A stretch of DNA of 64,000 nucleotides from Leptasterias polaris (Eukaryota > Echinodermata > Asteroidea > Forcipulatida > Asteriidae): positions 62,001 through 126,000 of the forward strand of contig JAZGTN010000009.1 in NCBI GenBank assembly GCA_037783415.1. Reading direction: 5' to 3'. A model generated the notes under the pieces. It made no database searches, was not told the DNA's origin, and was given only the letters and a program-made list of their open reading frames with translations. Position 1 is the first letter of the stretch, and each line of letters begins with the position of its first letter. A program made the translations under genes and the position numbers. Shown here in pieces: positions 34,983 to 46,596 of this stretch.

Positions 34983-35135
34983 CAGCAAATCACACAGTGG
35001 TAAGAAGCAACATGAACAAGACATCGTGAATAATGAAGAAGGAACCGTTGTTGAAGCTCCGTCATCGAAGTTACTGAATTCCTCTTCTTCATCAACAGAC
35101 GAGAGTCCCATCACTCCATTGCCATCTAACAAAAG
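34983..35135 (+). CDS. A cassette exon 13 of array, PSNKR variant
   Basis: The exon is 153 nt, phase 2-2, a duplicate of exon 10 placed 2082 bp downstream. Confidence 0.75.
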
Positions 35136-35752
35136 GTTTGTGCAATTTATGTGTTTGGAGTCTTGACAGACACGACAAAAAGGGCATTCAATGAATCTAG
35201 CCTTCCTTCTTAGGGTTAGTTCTAAAGTTTTTTGGTTTTTTTAAATTATATTTTCTGTTCTCCTCGAGTCGTTTTTTGGAAGAGGGTTATATAGTCGTTT
35301 TTACTAAGGGTTTGCTCAAAAGATACATTTTGATGTAACCCTTTCATAAGGGTATTCCCTAACGGTACCTATGTTTAAGAAAAATTTTGGTGCGGAAAAT
35401 ATTTGGCACTTTAAGTTAACATACTACGGTTTTTTAAGGCTGGATTTATTGTGTATATACTTGATCTGATGTGTTTCCCTAATGCCATTTTTGATGTTGC
35501 CTCTTTACCAAGAGTTTGTCCTGTTGTTCATATATATGAAGTCTGTTTACCGAAGGTCCTAAGAGGACCAATGATTTAGTCTTTTTTCTTAGGGTTTACC
35601 ATAGTGATTATGCGGGCTTCTTACTAAGGGTTTGTCCCGATGCAAACATCAAATCCGAGGGGAAATACAGTTTATTAGATATTGATATTAATGTTACAAA
35701 AGGAAGTTCTCATTTGTTCTTTTATTAATGTTTTGTTTTTGTATTTAAACAG

Positions 35753-35833
35753 GAAGCGACGTCCAGTGTCAACTAGTAACTCCTCGTCATCCGACAGTCT
35801 TTCGCCAGTTATGTCAACGCCAACTAAGAAAAG
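35753..35833 (+). CDS. B' cassette exon 14 of array
   Basis: The exon is 81 nt, phase 2-2, a duplicate of exon 11 at 2082 bp distance. Confidence 0.75.
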
Positions 35834-36520
35834 GTTTGTACAAGTGTTGTGTTCTAAGTTTGCATAGGCGATAAAAAGTGCATACAATGAACAGTAGCCT
35901 TTTTGCTGAGGGATAACGCTAAGAGCTTCTTGTGATGAAGTCTTTTCACTACGTTTTAACCCTAAATTATTTGATCTAGCCCTGTTACTAAGGCTGATCC
36001 TTAATGGCAAGGGATGTTAGTATCTGTTCTCCTGGAGTCGTTTTTTGGAAGAGGGTTATATAGTCGTTTTACTAAGGGTTTGCTCAAAAGATACATTTTG
36101 ATGTAACCCTTTCATAAGGGTATTCCCTAACGGTACCTATGTTTAAGATTAATTTTGGTGCGGAAAATATTTGGCACTTTAAGTTAACATACTACGGTTT
36201 TTTAAGGCTGGATTTATTGTGTAGATACTTGATCTGATGTGTTTCCCTAATGCCATTTTTGATGTTGCCTCTTTACCAAGAGTTTGTCCTGTTGTTCATA
36301 TAGATGAAGTCTGTTTACCGAAGGTCCTAAGAGGACCAATGATTTAGTCTTTTTTCTTAGGGTTTACCATAGTGATTATGCGGGCTTCTTACTAAGGGTT
36401 TGTCCCGATGCAAACATCAAATCCGAGTGGAAATACAGTTTATTATATATTGATATTAATGTTACAAAAGGAAGTTCTCATTTGTTCTTTTATTAATGTT
36501 TTGTTTTTGTATTTAAACAG

Positions 36521-36583
36521 GAAGCGACGTCCAGTGTCATCCGACAGTCATTGGCCATTTACGCAAACGTCATTTAAGAAAAG
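36521..36583 (+). CDS. B cassette exon 15 of array
   Basis: The exon is 63 nt, phase 2-2, a duplicate of exon 12 at 2082 bp distance. The downstream intron has lost one T (AAAGTCGCATAGG). Confidence 0.75.
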
Positions 36584-37063
36584 GTTTGTACAAGTGTTGT
36601 GTTCAAAGTCGCATAGGCGAGAAAAAAGTGCATACAATGTACAGTAGCCTTTTTGCTGAGAGATAACGCTAAGAGCTTCTTGTAATGAAGTCTTTTCACT
36701 ACGTTTTAACCCTAAATTATTTGATCTAGCCCTGTTACTAAGAGTTTGCCCTATAGGGTAGATTTTGAATGGTTTACCCTATTAAGTATACCTTTTGATG
36801 TAGCCTTTTCGCTATTGGTTTTCCCCGAGTTTTCAATTTTTGTGCAGCCCTTGTATTGCCGGCTTTTCTTAAGGTTACCTGTGATGTAGCTGTATATTTG
36901 TTTTGTCCTTTAATATTTCAAAAGGGAAATAATTTATTAGTAACTTTGTCGAGTGTAGGGTTGACAGATTTACTCAAGTTTACTCTGGCTGGGTAACAAA
37001 ATGAAGTTTCCATTGATCTATTAAAAATGTTGTTCTTCTGTTATCTACCTTTTTACGAAATAG

Positions 37064-37216
37064 CAGCAAATCACACAGTGGTAAGAAGCAACATGAACAA
37101 GACATCGTGAATAATGAAGAAGGAACCGTTGTTGAAGCTCCGTCATCGAAGTTACTGAATTCCTCTTCTTCATCAACAGACGAGAGTCCCATCACTCCAT
37201 TGCCATCTAACAAAAG
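37064..37216 (+). CDS. A cassette exon 16 of array, PSNKR variant
   Basis: The exon is 153 nt, phase 2-2, a duplicate of exon 13 at 2081 bp distance. Confidence 0.75.
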
Positions 37217-37836
37217 GTTTGTGCAATTTATGTGTTTGGAGTCTTGACAGACACGACAAAAAGGGCATTCAATGAATCTAGCCTTCTTTCTTAGGGTTAG
37301 TTCTAAAGTTTTTTGGGTTTTTTAAATTATATTTTCTGTTCTCCTCGAGTCGTTTTTTGGAAGAGGGTTATATAGTCGTTTTTACTAAGGGTTTGCTCAA
37401 AAGATACATTTTGATGTAACCCTTTCATAAGGGTATTCCCTAACGGTACCTATGTTTAAGATAAATTTTGGTGCGGAAAATATTTGGCACTTTAAGTTAA
37501 CATACTACGGTTTGTCATTAAGACTGGATTTATTGTGTAGATACTTGATCTGATGTGTTTCCCTATTGCCATCTTTGATGTTGCCTCTTTACCAAGAGTT
37601 TGTCCTGTTGTTCATATAGATGAAGTCTGTTTACCGAAGGTCCTAAGAGGACCAATGATTTAGTCTTTTTTCTTAGGGTTTACCATAGTGATTATGCGGG
37701 CTTCTTACTAAGGGTTTGTCCCGATGCAAACATCAAATCCGAGTGGAAATACAGTATATTATATATTGATATTAATGTTACAAAATGAAGTTCTCATTTG
37801 TTCTTTTATTGATGCTTTGTTTTTGTATTTAAACAG

Positions 37837-37899
37837 GAAGCGACGTCCAGTGTCATCCGACAGTCATTGGCCTTTTACTCAAACGTCATTTAAGAAAAG
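37837..37899 (+). CDS. B cassette exon 17 of array
   Basis: The exon is 63 nt, phase 2-2, the B peptide preserved through synonymous changes (CCTTTTACTCAA against CCATTTACGCAA). Confidence 0.75.
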
Positions 37900-38380
37900 G
37901 TTTGTACAAGTGTTGTGTTCAAAGTCTGCATAGGCGAGAAAAAAGTGCATACAATGTACAGTAGCCTTTTTGCTGAGAGATAACGCTAAGAGCTTCTTGT
38001 AATGAAGTCTTTTCACTACGTTTTAACCCTAAATTATTTGATCTAGCCCTGTTACTAAGAGTTTGCCCTATAGGGTAGATTTTGAATGGTTTACCCTATT
38101 AAGTATACCTTTTGATGTAGCCTTTTCGCTATTGGTTTTCCCCGAGTTTTCAATTTTTGTGCAGCCTTTGTATTGCCGGCTTTTCTTAAGGTTACCTGTG
38201 ATGTAGCTGTATATTTGTTTTGTCCTTTAATATTTCAAAAGGGAAATAATTTATTAGTAACTTTGTCGAGTGTAGGGTTGACAGATTTACTCAAGTTTAC
38301 TCTGGCTGGGTAACAAAATGAAGTTTCCATTGATCTATTAAAAATGTTGTTCTTCTGTTATCTACCTTTTTACGAAATAG

Positions 38381-38533
38381 CAGCAAATCACACAGTGGTA
38401 AGAAGCAACATGAACAAGACATCGTGAATAATGAAGAAGGAACCGTTGTTGAAGCTCCGTCATCGAAGTTACTGAATTCCTCTTCTTCATCAACAGACGA
38501 GAGTCCCATCACTCCATTGCCATCTTACAAAAG
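38381..38533 (+). CDS. A cassette exon 18 of array
   Basis: The exon is 153 nt, phase 2-2, ending PSYKR. The downstream block reads GTGTTTGAAGTTTTGA, a slight variant of the usual intron start. Confidence 0.75.
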
Positions 38534-39154
38534 GTTTGTGCAATTCATGTGTTTGAAGTTTTGACAGACACGACAAAAAGGGCATTCAATGAATCTAGCC
38601 TTCCTGCTAAGGGTTAGTTCTAAAGTTTTTTTGTTTTTTTTATATTATATTTTCTGTTCTCCTCGAGTCGTTTTTTGGAAGAGGGTTATATAGTCGTTTT
38701 TACTAAGGGTTTGCTCAAAAGGTACATTTTGATGTAACCCTTTCATAAGGGTATTCCCTAACGGTACCTATGTTTAAGATAAATTTTGGTGCGGAAAATA
38801 TTTGGCACTTTAAGTTAACATACTACGGTTTGTCATTATGGCTGGATTTATTGTGTAGATACTTGATCTGATGTGTTTCCCTAATGCCATCGTTGATGTT
38901 GCCTCTTTACCAAGAGTTTGTCCTGTTGTTCATATAGATGAAGTCTGTTTACCGAAGGTCCTAAGAGGACCAATGATTTAGTCTTTTTTCTTAGGGTTTA
39001 CCATAGTGATTATGCGGGCTTCTTACTAAGGGTTTGTCCCGATGCAAACATCAAATCCGAGTGGAAATACAGTGTATTATATATTGATATTAATGTTACA
39101 AAAGGAAGTTCTCATTTGTTCTTTTATTAATGTTTTGGTTTTGTATTTAAACAG

Positions 39155-39235
39155 GAAGCGACGTCCAGTGTCAACTAGTAACTCCTCGTCATCCAACAGT
39201 CTTTCGCCAGTTATGTCAACGCCAACTAAGAAAAG
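39155..39235 (+). CDS. B' cassette exon 19 of array, Ser-Asn-Ser variant
   Basis: The exon is 81 nt, phase 2-2, with SDSLSPV changed to SNSLSPV (GAC to AAC). Confidence 0.75.
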
Positions 39236-39915
39236 GTTTGTACAAGTGTTGTGTTCTAAGTTTGCATAGGCGATAAAAGGTGCATACAATGAACAGTAGC
39301 CTTTTTGCTGAGAGATAACGCTAAGAGCTTCTTGTGATGAAGTCTTTTCACTACGTTTTAACCCTAAATTATTTGATCTAGCCCTTTTACTAAGGCTGAT
39401 CCTTAATGGCAAGGGATGTTAGTATCTGTTCTCCTCGAGTCGTTTTTTGGAAGAGGGTTATATAGTCGTTTTTACTAAGGGTTTGCTCAAAAGATACATT
39501 TTGATGTAACCCTTTCATAAGGGTATTCCCTAACGGTACCTATGTTTAAGATAAATTTTGGTGCGGAAAATATTTGGCACTTTAAGTTAACATACTACGG
39601 TTTGTCATTAAGACTGGATTTATTGTGTAGATACTTGATCTGATGTGTTTCCTATTGCCATCTTTGATGTTGCCTCTTTACCAAGAGTTTGTCCTGTTGT
39701 TCATATAGATTAAGTCTGTTTACCGAAGGTCCTAAGAGGACCAATGATTTAGTCTTTTTTCTTAGGGTTTACCATAGTGATTATGCGGGCTTCTTACTAA
39801 GGGTTTGTCCCGATGCAAACATCAAATCCGAGTGGAAATACAGTTTATTATATATTGATATTAAGGAAGTTCTCATTTGTTCTTTTATTAATGTTTTGTT
39901 TTTGTATTTAAGCAG

Positions 39916-39978
39916 GAAGCGACGTCCAGTGTCATCCGACAGTCATTGGCCATTTACTCAAACGTCATTTAAGAAAAG
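39916..39978 (+). CDS. B cassette exon 20 of array
   Basis: The exon is 63 nt, phase 2-2, standard B peptide. The acceptor is TTTAAGCAG instead of TTTAAACAG, shared with exon 22. Confidence 0.75.
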
Positions 39979-40459
39979 GTTTGTACAAGTGTTGTGTTCA
40001 AAGTCTGCATAGGCGAGAAAAAAGTGCATAAAATGTACAGTAGCCTTTTTGCTGAGAGATAACGCTAAGAGCTTCTTGTAATGAAGTCTTTTCACTACGT
40101 TTTAACCCTAAATTATTTGATCTAGTCCTGTTACTAAGAGTTTGCCCTATAGGGTAGATTTTGAATGGTTTACCCTATTAAGTATACCTTTTGTTGTAGC
40201 CTTTTCGCTATTGGTTTTCCCCGAGTTTTCAAATTTTGTGCAGCCTTTGTATTGCCGGCTTTTCTTAAGGTTACCTGTGATGTAGCTGTATATTTGTTTT
40301 GTCCTTTAATATTTCAAAAGGGAAATAATTTATTAGTAACTTTGTCGAGTGTAGGGTTGACAGATTTACTCAAGTTTACTCTGGCTGGGTAACAAAATGA
40401 AGTTTCCATTGATCTATTAAAAATGTTGTTCTTCTGTTATCTACCTTTTTACGAAATAG

Positions 40460-40612
40460 CAGCAAATCACACAGTGGTAAGAAGCAACATGAACAAGACA
40501 TCGTGGATAATGAAGAAGGAACCGTTGTTGAAACTCCGTCATCGAAGTTACTGAATTCCTCTTCTTCATCAACAGACGAGAGTCCCAACACTCCATTGCC
40601 ATCTTACAAAAG
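40460..40612 (+). CDS. A cassette exon 21 of array, most diverged A
   Basis: The exon is 153 nt, phase 2-2, with three replacements: IVDNEEG (Asn to Asp), VVETPSS (Ala to Thr) and ESPNTPLP (Ile to Asn). Confidence 0.75.
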
Positions 40613-41219
40613 GTTTGTGCAATTCATGTGTTTGAAGTCTGTCAAAGACACGACAAAAAGGGCATTCAATGAATCTAGCCTTCCTTCTAAGGGTTAGTTC
40701 TAAAGTTTTTTGTTTTTTTAAATTATATTTTCTGTTCTCCTCGAGTCGTTTTTTGGAAGAGGGTTATATAGTCGTTTTTACTAAGGGTTTGCTCAAAAGG
40801 TACATTTTGATGTAACCCTTTCATAAGGGTATTCCCTAACGGTACCTATGTTTAAGATAAATTTTGGTGCGGAAAATATTTGGCACTTTAAGTTAACATA
40901 CTACGGTTTTTTAAGGCTGGATTTATTGTGTAGATACTTGATCTGATGTCTTTCCCTAATGCCATTTTTGATGTTGCCTCTTTACCAAGAGTTTGTCCTG
41001 TTGTTCATATATATGAAGTCTGTTTACCGAAGGTCCTAAGAGGACCAATGATTTAGTCTTTTTTCTTAGGGTTTACCATAGTGATTATGCGGGCTTCTTA
41101 CTAAGGGTTTGTCCCGATGCAAACATCAAATCCGAGTGGAAATACAGTTTATTATATATTGATATTAAGGAAGTTCTCATTTGTTCTTTTATTAATGTTT
41201 TGTTTTTGTATTTAAGCAG

Positions 41220-41282
41220 GAAGCGACGTCCAGTGTCATCCGACAGTCATTGGCCATTTACGCAAACGTCATTTAAGAAAAG
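41220..41282 (+). CDS. B cassette exon 22 of array
   Basis: The exon is 63 nt, phase 2-2, standard B peptide after the TTTAAGCAG acceptor. Confidence 0.75.
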
Positions 41283-41761
41283 GTTTGTACAAGTGTTGTG
41301 TTCAAAGTCTGCATAGGCGAGAAAAAGTGCATAAAATGTACAGTAGCCTTTTTGCTGAGAGATAACGCTAAGAGCTTCTTGTAATGAAGTCTTTTCACTA
41401 CGTTTTAACCCTAAATTATTTGATCTAGCCCTGTTACTAAGAGTTTGCCCTATAGGGTAGATTTTGAATGGTTTACCCTATTAAGTATTCCTTTTGATGT
41501 AGCCTTTTCGCTATTGGTTTTCCCCGAGTTTTCAATTTTTGTGCAGCCTTTGTATTGCCGGCTTTTCTTAAGGTTACCTGTGATGTAGCTGTATATTTGT
41601 TTTGTCCTTAATATTTCAAAAGGGAAATAATTTATTAGTAACTTTGTCGAGTGTAGGGTTGACAGATTTACTCAAGTTTACTCTGGCTGGGTAACAAAAT
41701 AAAGTTTCCATTGATCTATTAAAAATGTTGTTCTTCTGTTATCTACCTTTTTACGAAATAG

Positions 41762-41914
41762 CAGCAAATCACACAGTGGTAAGAAGCAACATGAACAAGA
41801 CATCGTGAATAATGAAGAAGGAACCGTTGTTGAAGCTCCGTCATCGAAGTTACTGAATTCCTCTTCTTCATCAACAGACGAGAGTCCCATCACTCCATTG
41901 CCATCTAACAAAAG
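41762..41914 (+). CDS. A cassette exon 23 of array, PSNKR variant
   Basis: The exon is 153 nt, phase 2-2. It is the last A exon before the constant region. Confidence 0.75.
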
Positions 41915-42520
41915 GTTTGTGCAATTCATGTGTTTGGAGTCTTGACAGACACGACAAAAAGGACATTCAATGAATCTAGCCTTCCTTCTAAGGGTTAGTT
42001 CTAAAGGTTTTTTTATTTTTTATTTATATTTTCTGTTCTCCTCGAGTCGTTTTTTGGAAGAGGGTTATATAGTCGTTTTTACTAAGGGTTTGCTCAAAAG
42101 GTACATTTTGATGTAACCCTTTCATAAGGGTATTCCCTAACGGTACCTATGTTTAAGATACATTTTGGTGCGGAAAATATTTGGCACTTTAAGTTAACAT
42201 ACTACGGTTTTTTAAGGCTGGATTTATTGTGTAGATACTTGATCTGATGTGTTTCCCTAATGCCATTTTTGATGTTGCCTCTTTACCAAGAGTTTGTCCT
42301 GGTGTTCATATATATGAAGTCTGTTTACCGAAGGTCCTAAGAGGACCAATGATTTAGTCTTTTTTCTTAGGGTTTACCATAGTGATTATGCGGGCTTCTT
42401 GCTAATGGTTTGTCCCGATGCAAACATCAAATCCGAGTGGAAATACAGTTTATTATATATTGATATTAAGGAAGTTCTCATTTGTTCTTTTATTAATGTT
42501 TTGTTTTTGTATTTAAACAG

Positions 42521-42583
42521 GAAGCGACGTCCAGTGTCATCCGACAGTCATTGGCCATTTACGCAAACGTCATTTAAGAAAAG
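42521..42583 (+). CDS. B cassette exon 24 of array
   Basis: The exon is 63 nt, phase 2-2, standard B peptide. Confidence 0.75.
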
Positions 42584-43273
42584 GTTTGTACAAGTGTTGT
42601 GTTCAAAGTCTGCATAGGCGAGAAAAAAGTGCATACAATGTACAGTAGCCTTTTTGCTGAGAGATAACGCTAAGAGCTTCTTGTGATGAAGTCTTTTCAC
42701 TACGTTTTAACCCTAAATTATTTGATCTAGCCCTGTTACTAAGGCTGATCTTTAATGGCAAGGGATGTTAGTATCTGTTCTCATCGAGTCGTTTTTTGGA
42801 AGAGGGTTATTTAGTCGTTTTTACTAAGGGTTTGCTCAAAAGATACATTTTGATGTAACCCTTTCATAAGGGTATTCCCTAACGGTACCTATGTTTAAGA
42901 TAAATTTTGGTGCGGAAAATATTTGGCACTTTAAGTTAACATACTACGGTTTGTCATTAAGGCTGGATTTATTGTGTAGATACTTGATCTGATGTGTTTC
43001 CCTAATGCCATCTTTGATGTTGCCTCTTTACCAAGAGTTTGTCCTGTTGTTCATATAGAAGTCTGTTTACCGAAGGTCCTAAGAGGACCAATGATTTAGT
43101 CTTTTTACTTAGAGTTTTACCATAGTGATTATGCGGGCTTCTTACTAAGGGTTTGTCCCGATGCAAACATCAAATCCGAGTGGAAATACAGTTTATTAGA
43201 TATTGATATTAATGTTACAAAAGGAAGTTATCATTTGTTCTTTTATTAATGTTTTGTTTTTGTATTTAAACAG

Positions 43274-43354
43274 GAAGCGACGTCCAGTGTCAACTAGTAA
43301 CTCCTCGTCATCCGACAGTCATTGGCCAGTTACGCAAACGTCATTTAAGAAAAG
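43274..43354 (+). CDS. B'' hybrid cassette exon 25 of array
   Basis: The exon is 81 nt, phase 2-2. It combines the STSNSSSSDS insert of B' with the SHWPVTQTSFKKR end of short B, which suggests it is ancestral to both forms or a recombinant. Confidence 0.75.
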
Positions 43355-43566
43355 GTTTGTACAAGTGTTGTGTTCCAGGTTTGCATAGTCGAGAAAAAAG
43401 TGCATACAATGTACGGTAGCCTATTTGCTGATAGATAACGCTAAGAGCTTCTTGTAATGAAGTCTTTTCACTACGTTTTAACCCTAAATTATTTGATCTA
43501 CTAAGGCTGATCCTTAAAAGCAAGGGATGTTAGTATCTTTTTTGCACGAGTCGTTTTGTGGAATAG

Positions 43567-43930
43567 GGTTTGCCCTAAGGGCGCATTTTGATATACCTTT
43601 TGTATCATGGGTTTGCCCTAATGGCGCATTTTGATATAGCCTTTTGTATCATGGGTTTGCCCTAAGGGCGCATTTTGATATAGCCTTTTGTATCATGGGT
43701 TTGCCCTAAGGGCGCATTTTGATATAGCCTTTTGTATCATGGGTTTGCCCTAAGGGCGCATTTTGATATAGCCTTTTGTATCATGGGTTTGCCCTAAGGG
43801 CGCATTTTGATATAGCCTTTTGTATCATGGGTTTGCCCTAAGGGCGCATTTTGATATAGCCTTTTGTATCATGGGTTTGCCCTAAGGGCGCATTTTGATA
43901 TAGCCTTTTGTATCATGGGTTTGCCCTAAG
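43567..43930. repeat. Homogeneous 44-bp minisatellite, about 8 copies
   Basis: The unit GGGTTTGCCCTAAGGGCGCA plus TTTTGATATAGCCTTTTGTATCAT is repeated almost without change in an intron. Its core is the same motif found degenerate throughout the window. It has no unique spacers, so it is not a CRISPR. Confidence 0.95.
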
Positions 43931-44313
43931 TTTGGTTGATCAAAGGAAACTATTAGCTTATGGTTGCCTTTGATCTAGTGATTTTACTAAGGGTTTTTCC
44001 TAAGGGTACATTTTATAATGGGGTTGCGGTAAGTGTACCTATGATGTAATTCTTTTACTAGGAGTTTTCCCCAAAGGATGTGACTTTTTTATGAAAGGTT
44101 TTCCCAAAGGGTCCTTTATTTAGCCTTTTACTAATGGATGTCCTTAATATTTGTGTTTCCCCTTTAGTACTGCAATACTGACACGATTCATCTGTAACTT
44201 TGTCGAGTGCATTGTTGACATACTTTTACTACAATTTAATTAGTCTGGGTATATGAAGTTTTCATTGACTTATTAATACCGTCCTTATTTATTACATATT
44301 TTGTCTGAAACAG
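43931..44313 (+). other. Intron before C cassette, copy 2
   Basis: Nearly identical to 63,608-63,990 of copy 3 (GTTTGGTTGATCAAAGGAAA onward), fixing the alignment of the two gene copies. It ends in a pyrimidine-rich tract and the CAG acceptor. Confidence 0.7.
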
Positions 44314-44439
44314 TGGAAGATCAACCACATCAAGAAACATCTCCTTATCCGACATTCAATGGCCCGAAACATCTTCGCCAACAATTAACTCGTCCTCTGG
44401 AAGTCATTGGCTCTTGAGCCAAAAACAAGTTGTGAAAAG
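44314..44439 (+). CDS. C cassette exon 26, last of upstream array
   Basis: The exon is 126 nt (42 codons), phase 2-2, encoding SGRSTTSRNISLSDIQWPE, then a Ser-rich stretch with SGSHWLLSQKQVVKR. SDIQWPETS and SGSHWL look like two relatives of the B core SDSHWP. The GTTTGTACAA donor matches the other families. A homologue starts at 63991 in copy 3. Confidence 0.7.
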
Positions 44440-45124
44440 GTTTGTACAATTGTTGTGTTCCTAGTCTGCACCGACAGAACCAAAAAGGCTTGCAATGAAT
44501 ATTGCCTATTTACTAAGGGTTTGTCCTAATGATACCTTTGGTGTTAACTTTTTACTAAAGTTTTTACCTCAAGGTATTCCTTTAATCTAGTCTTTTTACC
44601 CTATCAGGAACCGAAGGGGTGGCACAATGTGCCATTACCATTTTTCCCCCAAATAACTTTTTTAAAGCATTGGCCGATCACTGCGAATTTGTCTGACTTT
44701 TTCCAAAGGTTTCTAATATCATTTTAATAAAAACCATTTAAAAAAAAGGTTGTTGCCATGGCAACCATTTGTTTTACGTTGATTTTTTGATTTTCCGAAG
44801 ATAGTTTCTACTTTTTTTAAATTTATTTTGTTATATATTTTATTTATTTTTTAATTTTTTTTGGGGGGGTCCTGAAAAATGAGCGTGAAGATTCACAATA
44901 ATAGACCTTTCCATTGTTGATAAACTAACCGTGCTGATTGGCATGGTCGACCGAAATTACAATAAAGTTTTAATTTGTTGAAATAATCTTTTACCCAAAT
45001 GTAAATATACAGACAATTCTTTTAAAATACAAAATAATGCACCCTGTCATTGTTTTGTTTGTTCATAATTAGAGCATCAACTTGTATCCAAATTTACTGT
45101 TGTTCTTCTTTTATTACAAACCAG
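44440..45124 (+). other. Intron between cassette array and linker exon
   Basis: It starts with the conserved cassette donor block and a few 44-bp-motif units, then T-rich sequence with a poly-G run. From about 44,600 it no longer resembles the array introns. Confidence 0.6.
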
Positions 45125-45182
45125 CCACAAACCAGCAACGAAAGAGACGTTGGATAATCTTTTGGACGAGGAAGCAACAAAA
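45125..45182 (+). CDS. Linker exon between cassette array and zinc-finger exon
   Basis: The exon is 58 nt, entering in phase 2 after ACAAACCAG and leaving in phase 0 at a canonical GTAAGT. It encodes HKPATKETLDNLLDEEATK. It is the only small exon here that changes phase, so it is needed to connect phase-2 cassettes to the phase-0 start of the next exon. A second AG 11 bases downstream could serve as an alternative acceptor. Confidence 0.65.
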
Positions 45183-45490
45183 GTAAGTAAACTTTTTCTG
45201 GCATGCAAGCTGTTGCTAAGACCAAACAAAAAAACATGCAAATTGTATTTCAAACAAATCCATTTTTAAGGGTTTGATCGCTTCTCAATCCTTTAAAGTA
45301 TAATGGAATTTAAATTTAGCATTCGGATCCTTAGATTATCAATAATGATACAAATCAAGTCATTGTATTACTTAAACATTCTGCAGGGATGAATGATTTA
45401 CGTTGGGTTCCCGGCAAAAGGACGTAAGGCCTTACGACCTTCAGCTGGCCACACGACGATTTGATATTTTTTTTCTCTACTTCTATCTAG

Positions 45491-46596
45491 AACGACAGAA
45501 CCAGCCCGCCAAGTGAAAGCCCGTTTAACCACCATAAGGGTCGAATGTGCCCTTTTGGCTGCAAACACCACGGCTTATACAAAAACGTATACGCCCATAT
45601 GGCGAGGGTGCATAAATGTACCATGACAGAAGCAAAAATGAGTTGCAATCGACGAACCGTGAATGCCTGCCGGCCTTCAAAAAAAGAAGACGGCCCAGAA
45701 TTAAACTCTGCAATGGATCTCCTTGAGTCTGATGATAAGGGAAGCTCTGAAGATGATAATAACAGAAGCGACGGCACGGTGCCATCACCACCAACGTCAC
45801 CAGTAAAGAAAACAATGAAGAAAGTTCTAACGCCGTCACAAAGAGGTAAATCAAGGACCAAAACCGAATCCCGTGGGTTGAATTCCTCTTACCCCACATC
45901 CCTCTTTTCGGAATTTAAGAACTTTGTACAGGGTTACAGCATTTGCTTGAAGAACAGTGGCTATCCAAATGAAGTATGTCAAGTTGTTTCAAAGTTTATC
46001 TACTTTGCATGTCACGGGCGCAAAATCGATGACCACACCCAGATTCCATGGGAAACGCTGTATGACGCCACAATCATCCAAGATTGGCTCAGCGAATACA
46101 CAGTTCTGGGTATAGCCCCATCGACGCTCTATAACAAGTTAACTTACATCCAGAAGGCAGCCCAATTTGTGAACATCACCAAAAAGATGCCGTATCCGAT
46201 TGGCTTTGAATCATACCTGAACACAAAGATGAAATTCCTGAGGAAGCAACGGAGAGCAGAGTCCATAAAAAATGCGGATGAAAAGCGTTCTGTTGGAATA
46301 ATAAACTATAAAGAGTTTAATGAAAAAGTTCTACATAACAAAGAAGGTATTGAGAGATTCTCAAACATCGTCCAGGAGGCGAAGGTATCCGGTTCAATTC
46401 CCCCGAGGCGTTTTCTCTTTGGTATGAGACTTGCTCTCGGTTTCACAATCTTCAGCATAGCGTCGAGACCATCCGGTGTATTCACACTTACGATGGATGA
46501 TGTCATCAATCTCCATCAAGGTTGTTGGAACGACTCTCAGGAAGTGGTCATAACAAACACAGCCCACAAGACAGCAGCTTCGAGGGGAGCTTTAAG
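45491..46596 (+). CDS. C2H2 zinc finger and N-terminal/core tyrosine recombinase exon
   Basis: The exon starts in phase 0 after TTCTATCTAG (NDRTSPPSESPFNHHKGR) and leaves in phase 2 at TTTAAG/GTATGA. Domains in order: one C2H2 finger (CPFGC, then H-x4-H in YAHMARVH; C-x3-C-x11-H-x4-H); an acidic/basic linker with SPPTSP; a helical core-binding region (QGYSICLKNSGYPNEVCQVV, IQDWLSEYTV); then the first catalytic blocks. The box I Arg is in IASRPSGVF (codon 46466-46468) and the beta-hairpin Lys in NTAHKTAAS (46568-46570). YR enzymes cut and rejoin DNA through a 3'-phosphotyrosine link. The closest match in kind is animal Cryptons and genes derived from them, in which a DNA-binding domain accompanies a YR. 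An ATG at 45545 could start a shorter protein without cassettes, giving a plausible internal promoter product. Confidence 0.8.

Larger units (their letters stand above)
26931..44313 (+). other. Introns of the cassette array
   Basis: Introns of roughly 480-960 bp separate the cassettes and are nearly identical between like units. Each holds several 44-bp-motif relatives (CGTTTTTACTAAGGGTTTGC, CTTTCATAAGGGTATTCCC, CTTACTAAGGGTTTGTCCC). The first 30-40 bases after each donor are conserved between cassette families. Unit spacing alternates between about 1.3 kb (A-B) and about 2.08 kb (A-B'-B or A-B-B). Antisense ORFs of 71-111 codons across the exons are reflections of exon composition. Confidence 0.7.

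Noticed and set aside
28147..41929. Many minus-strand ORFs of 60-126 codons across the cassette array, repeated with the same sequence
   Set aside because: They lie antisense over A and B exons, have no splice logic of their own and simply repeat with the array. The plus-strand exon model explains their openness.
43567..43930. CRISPR array
   Set aside because: The 44-bp units are contiguous direct repeats with no unique spacers, in animal DNA. It is a minisatellite.
26850..44439. Neuropeptide precursor with peptides separated by KR cleavage sites
   Set aside because: The units end in KR, but there is no signal peptide, and the frame leads to a nuclear-type zinc finger and recombinase. Kept only as an outside possibility.
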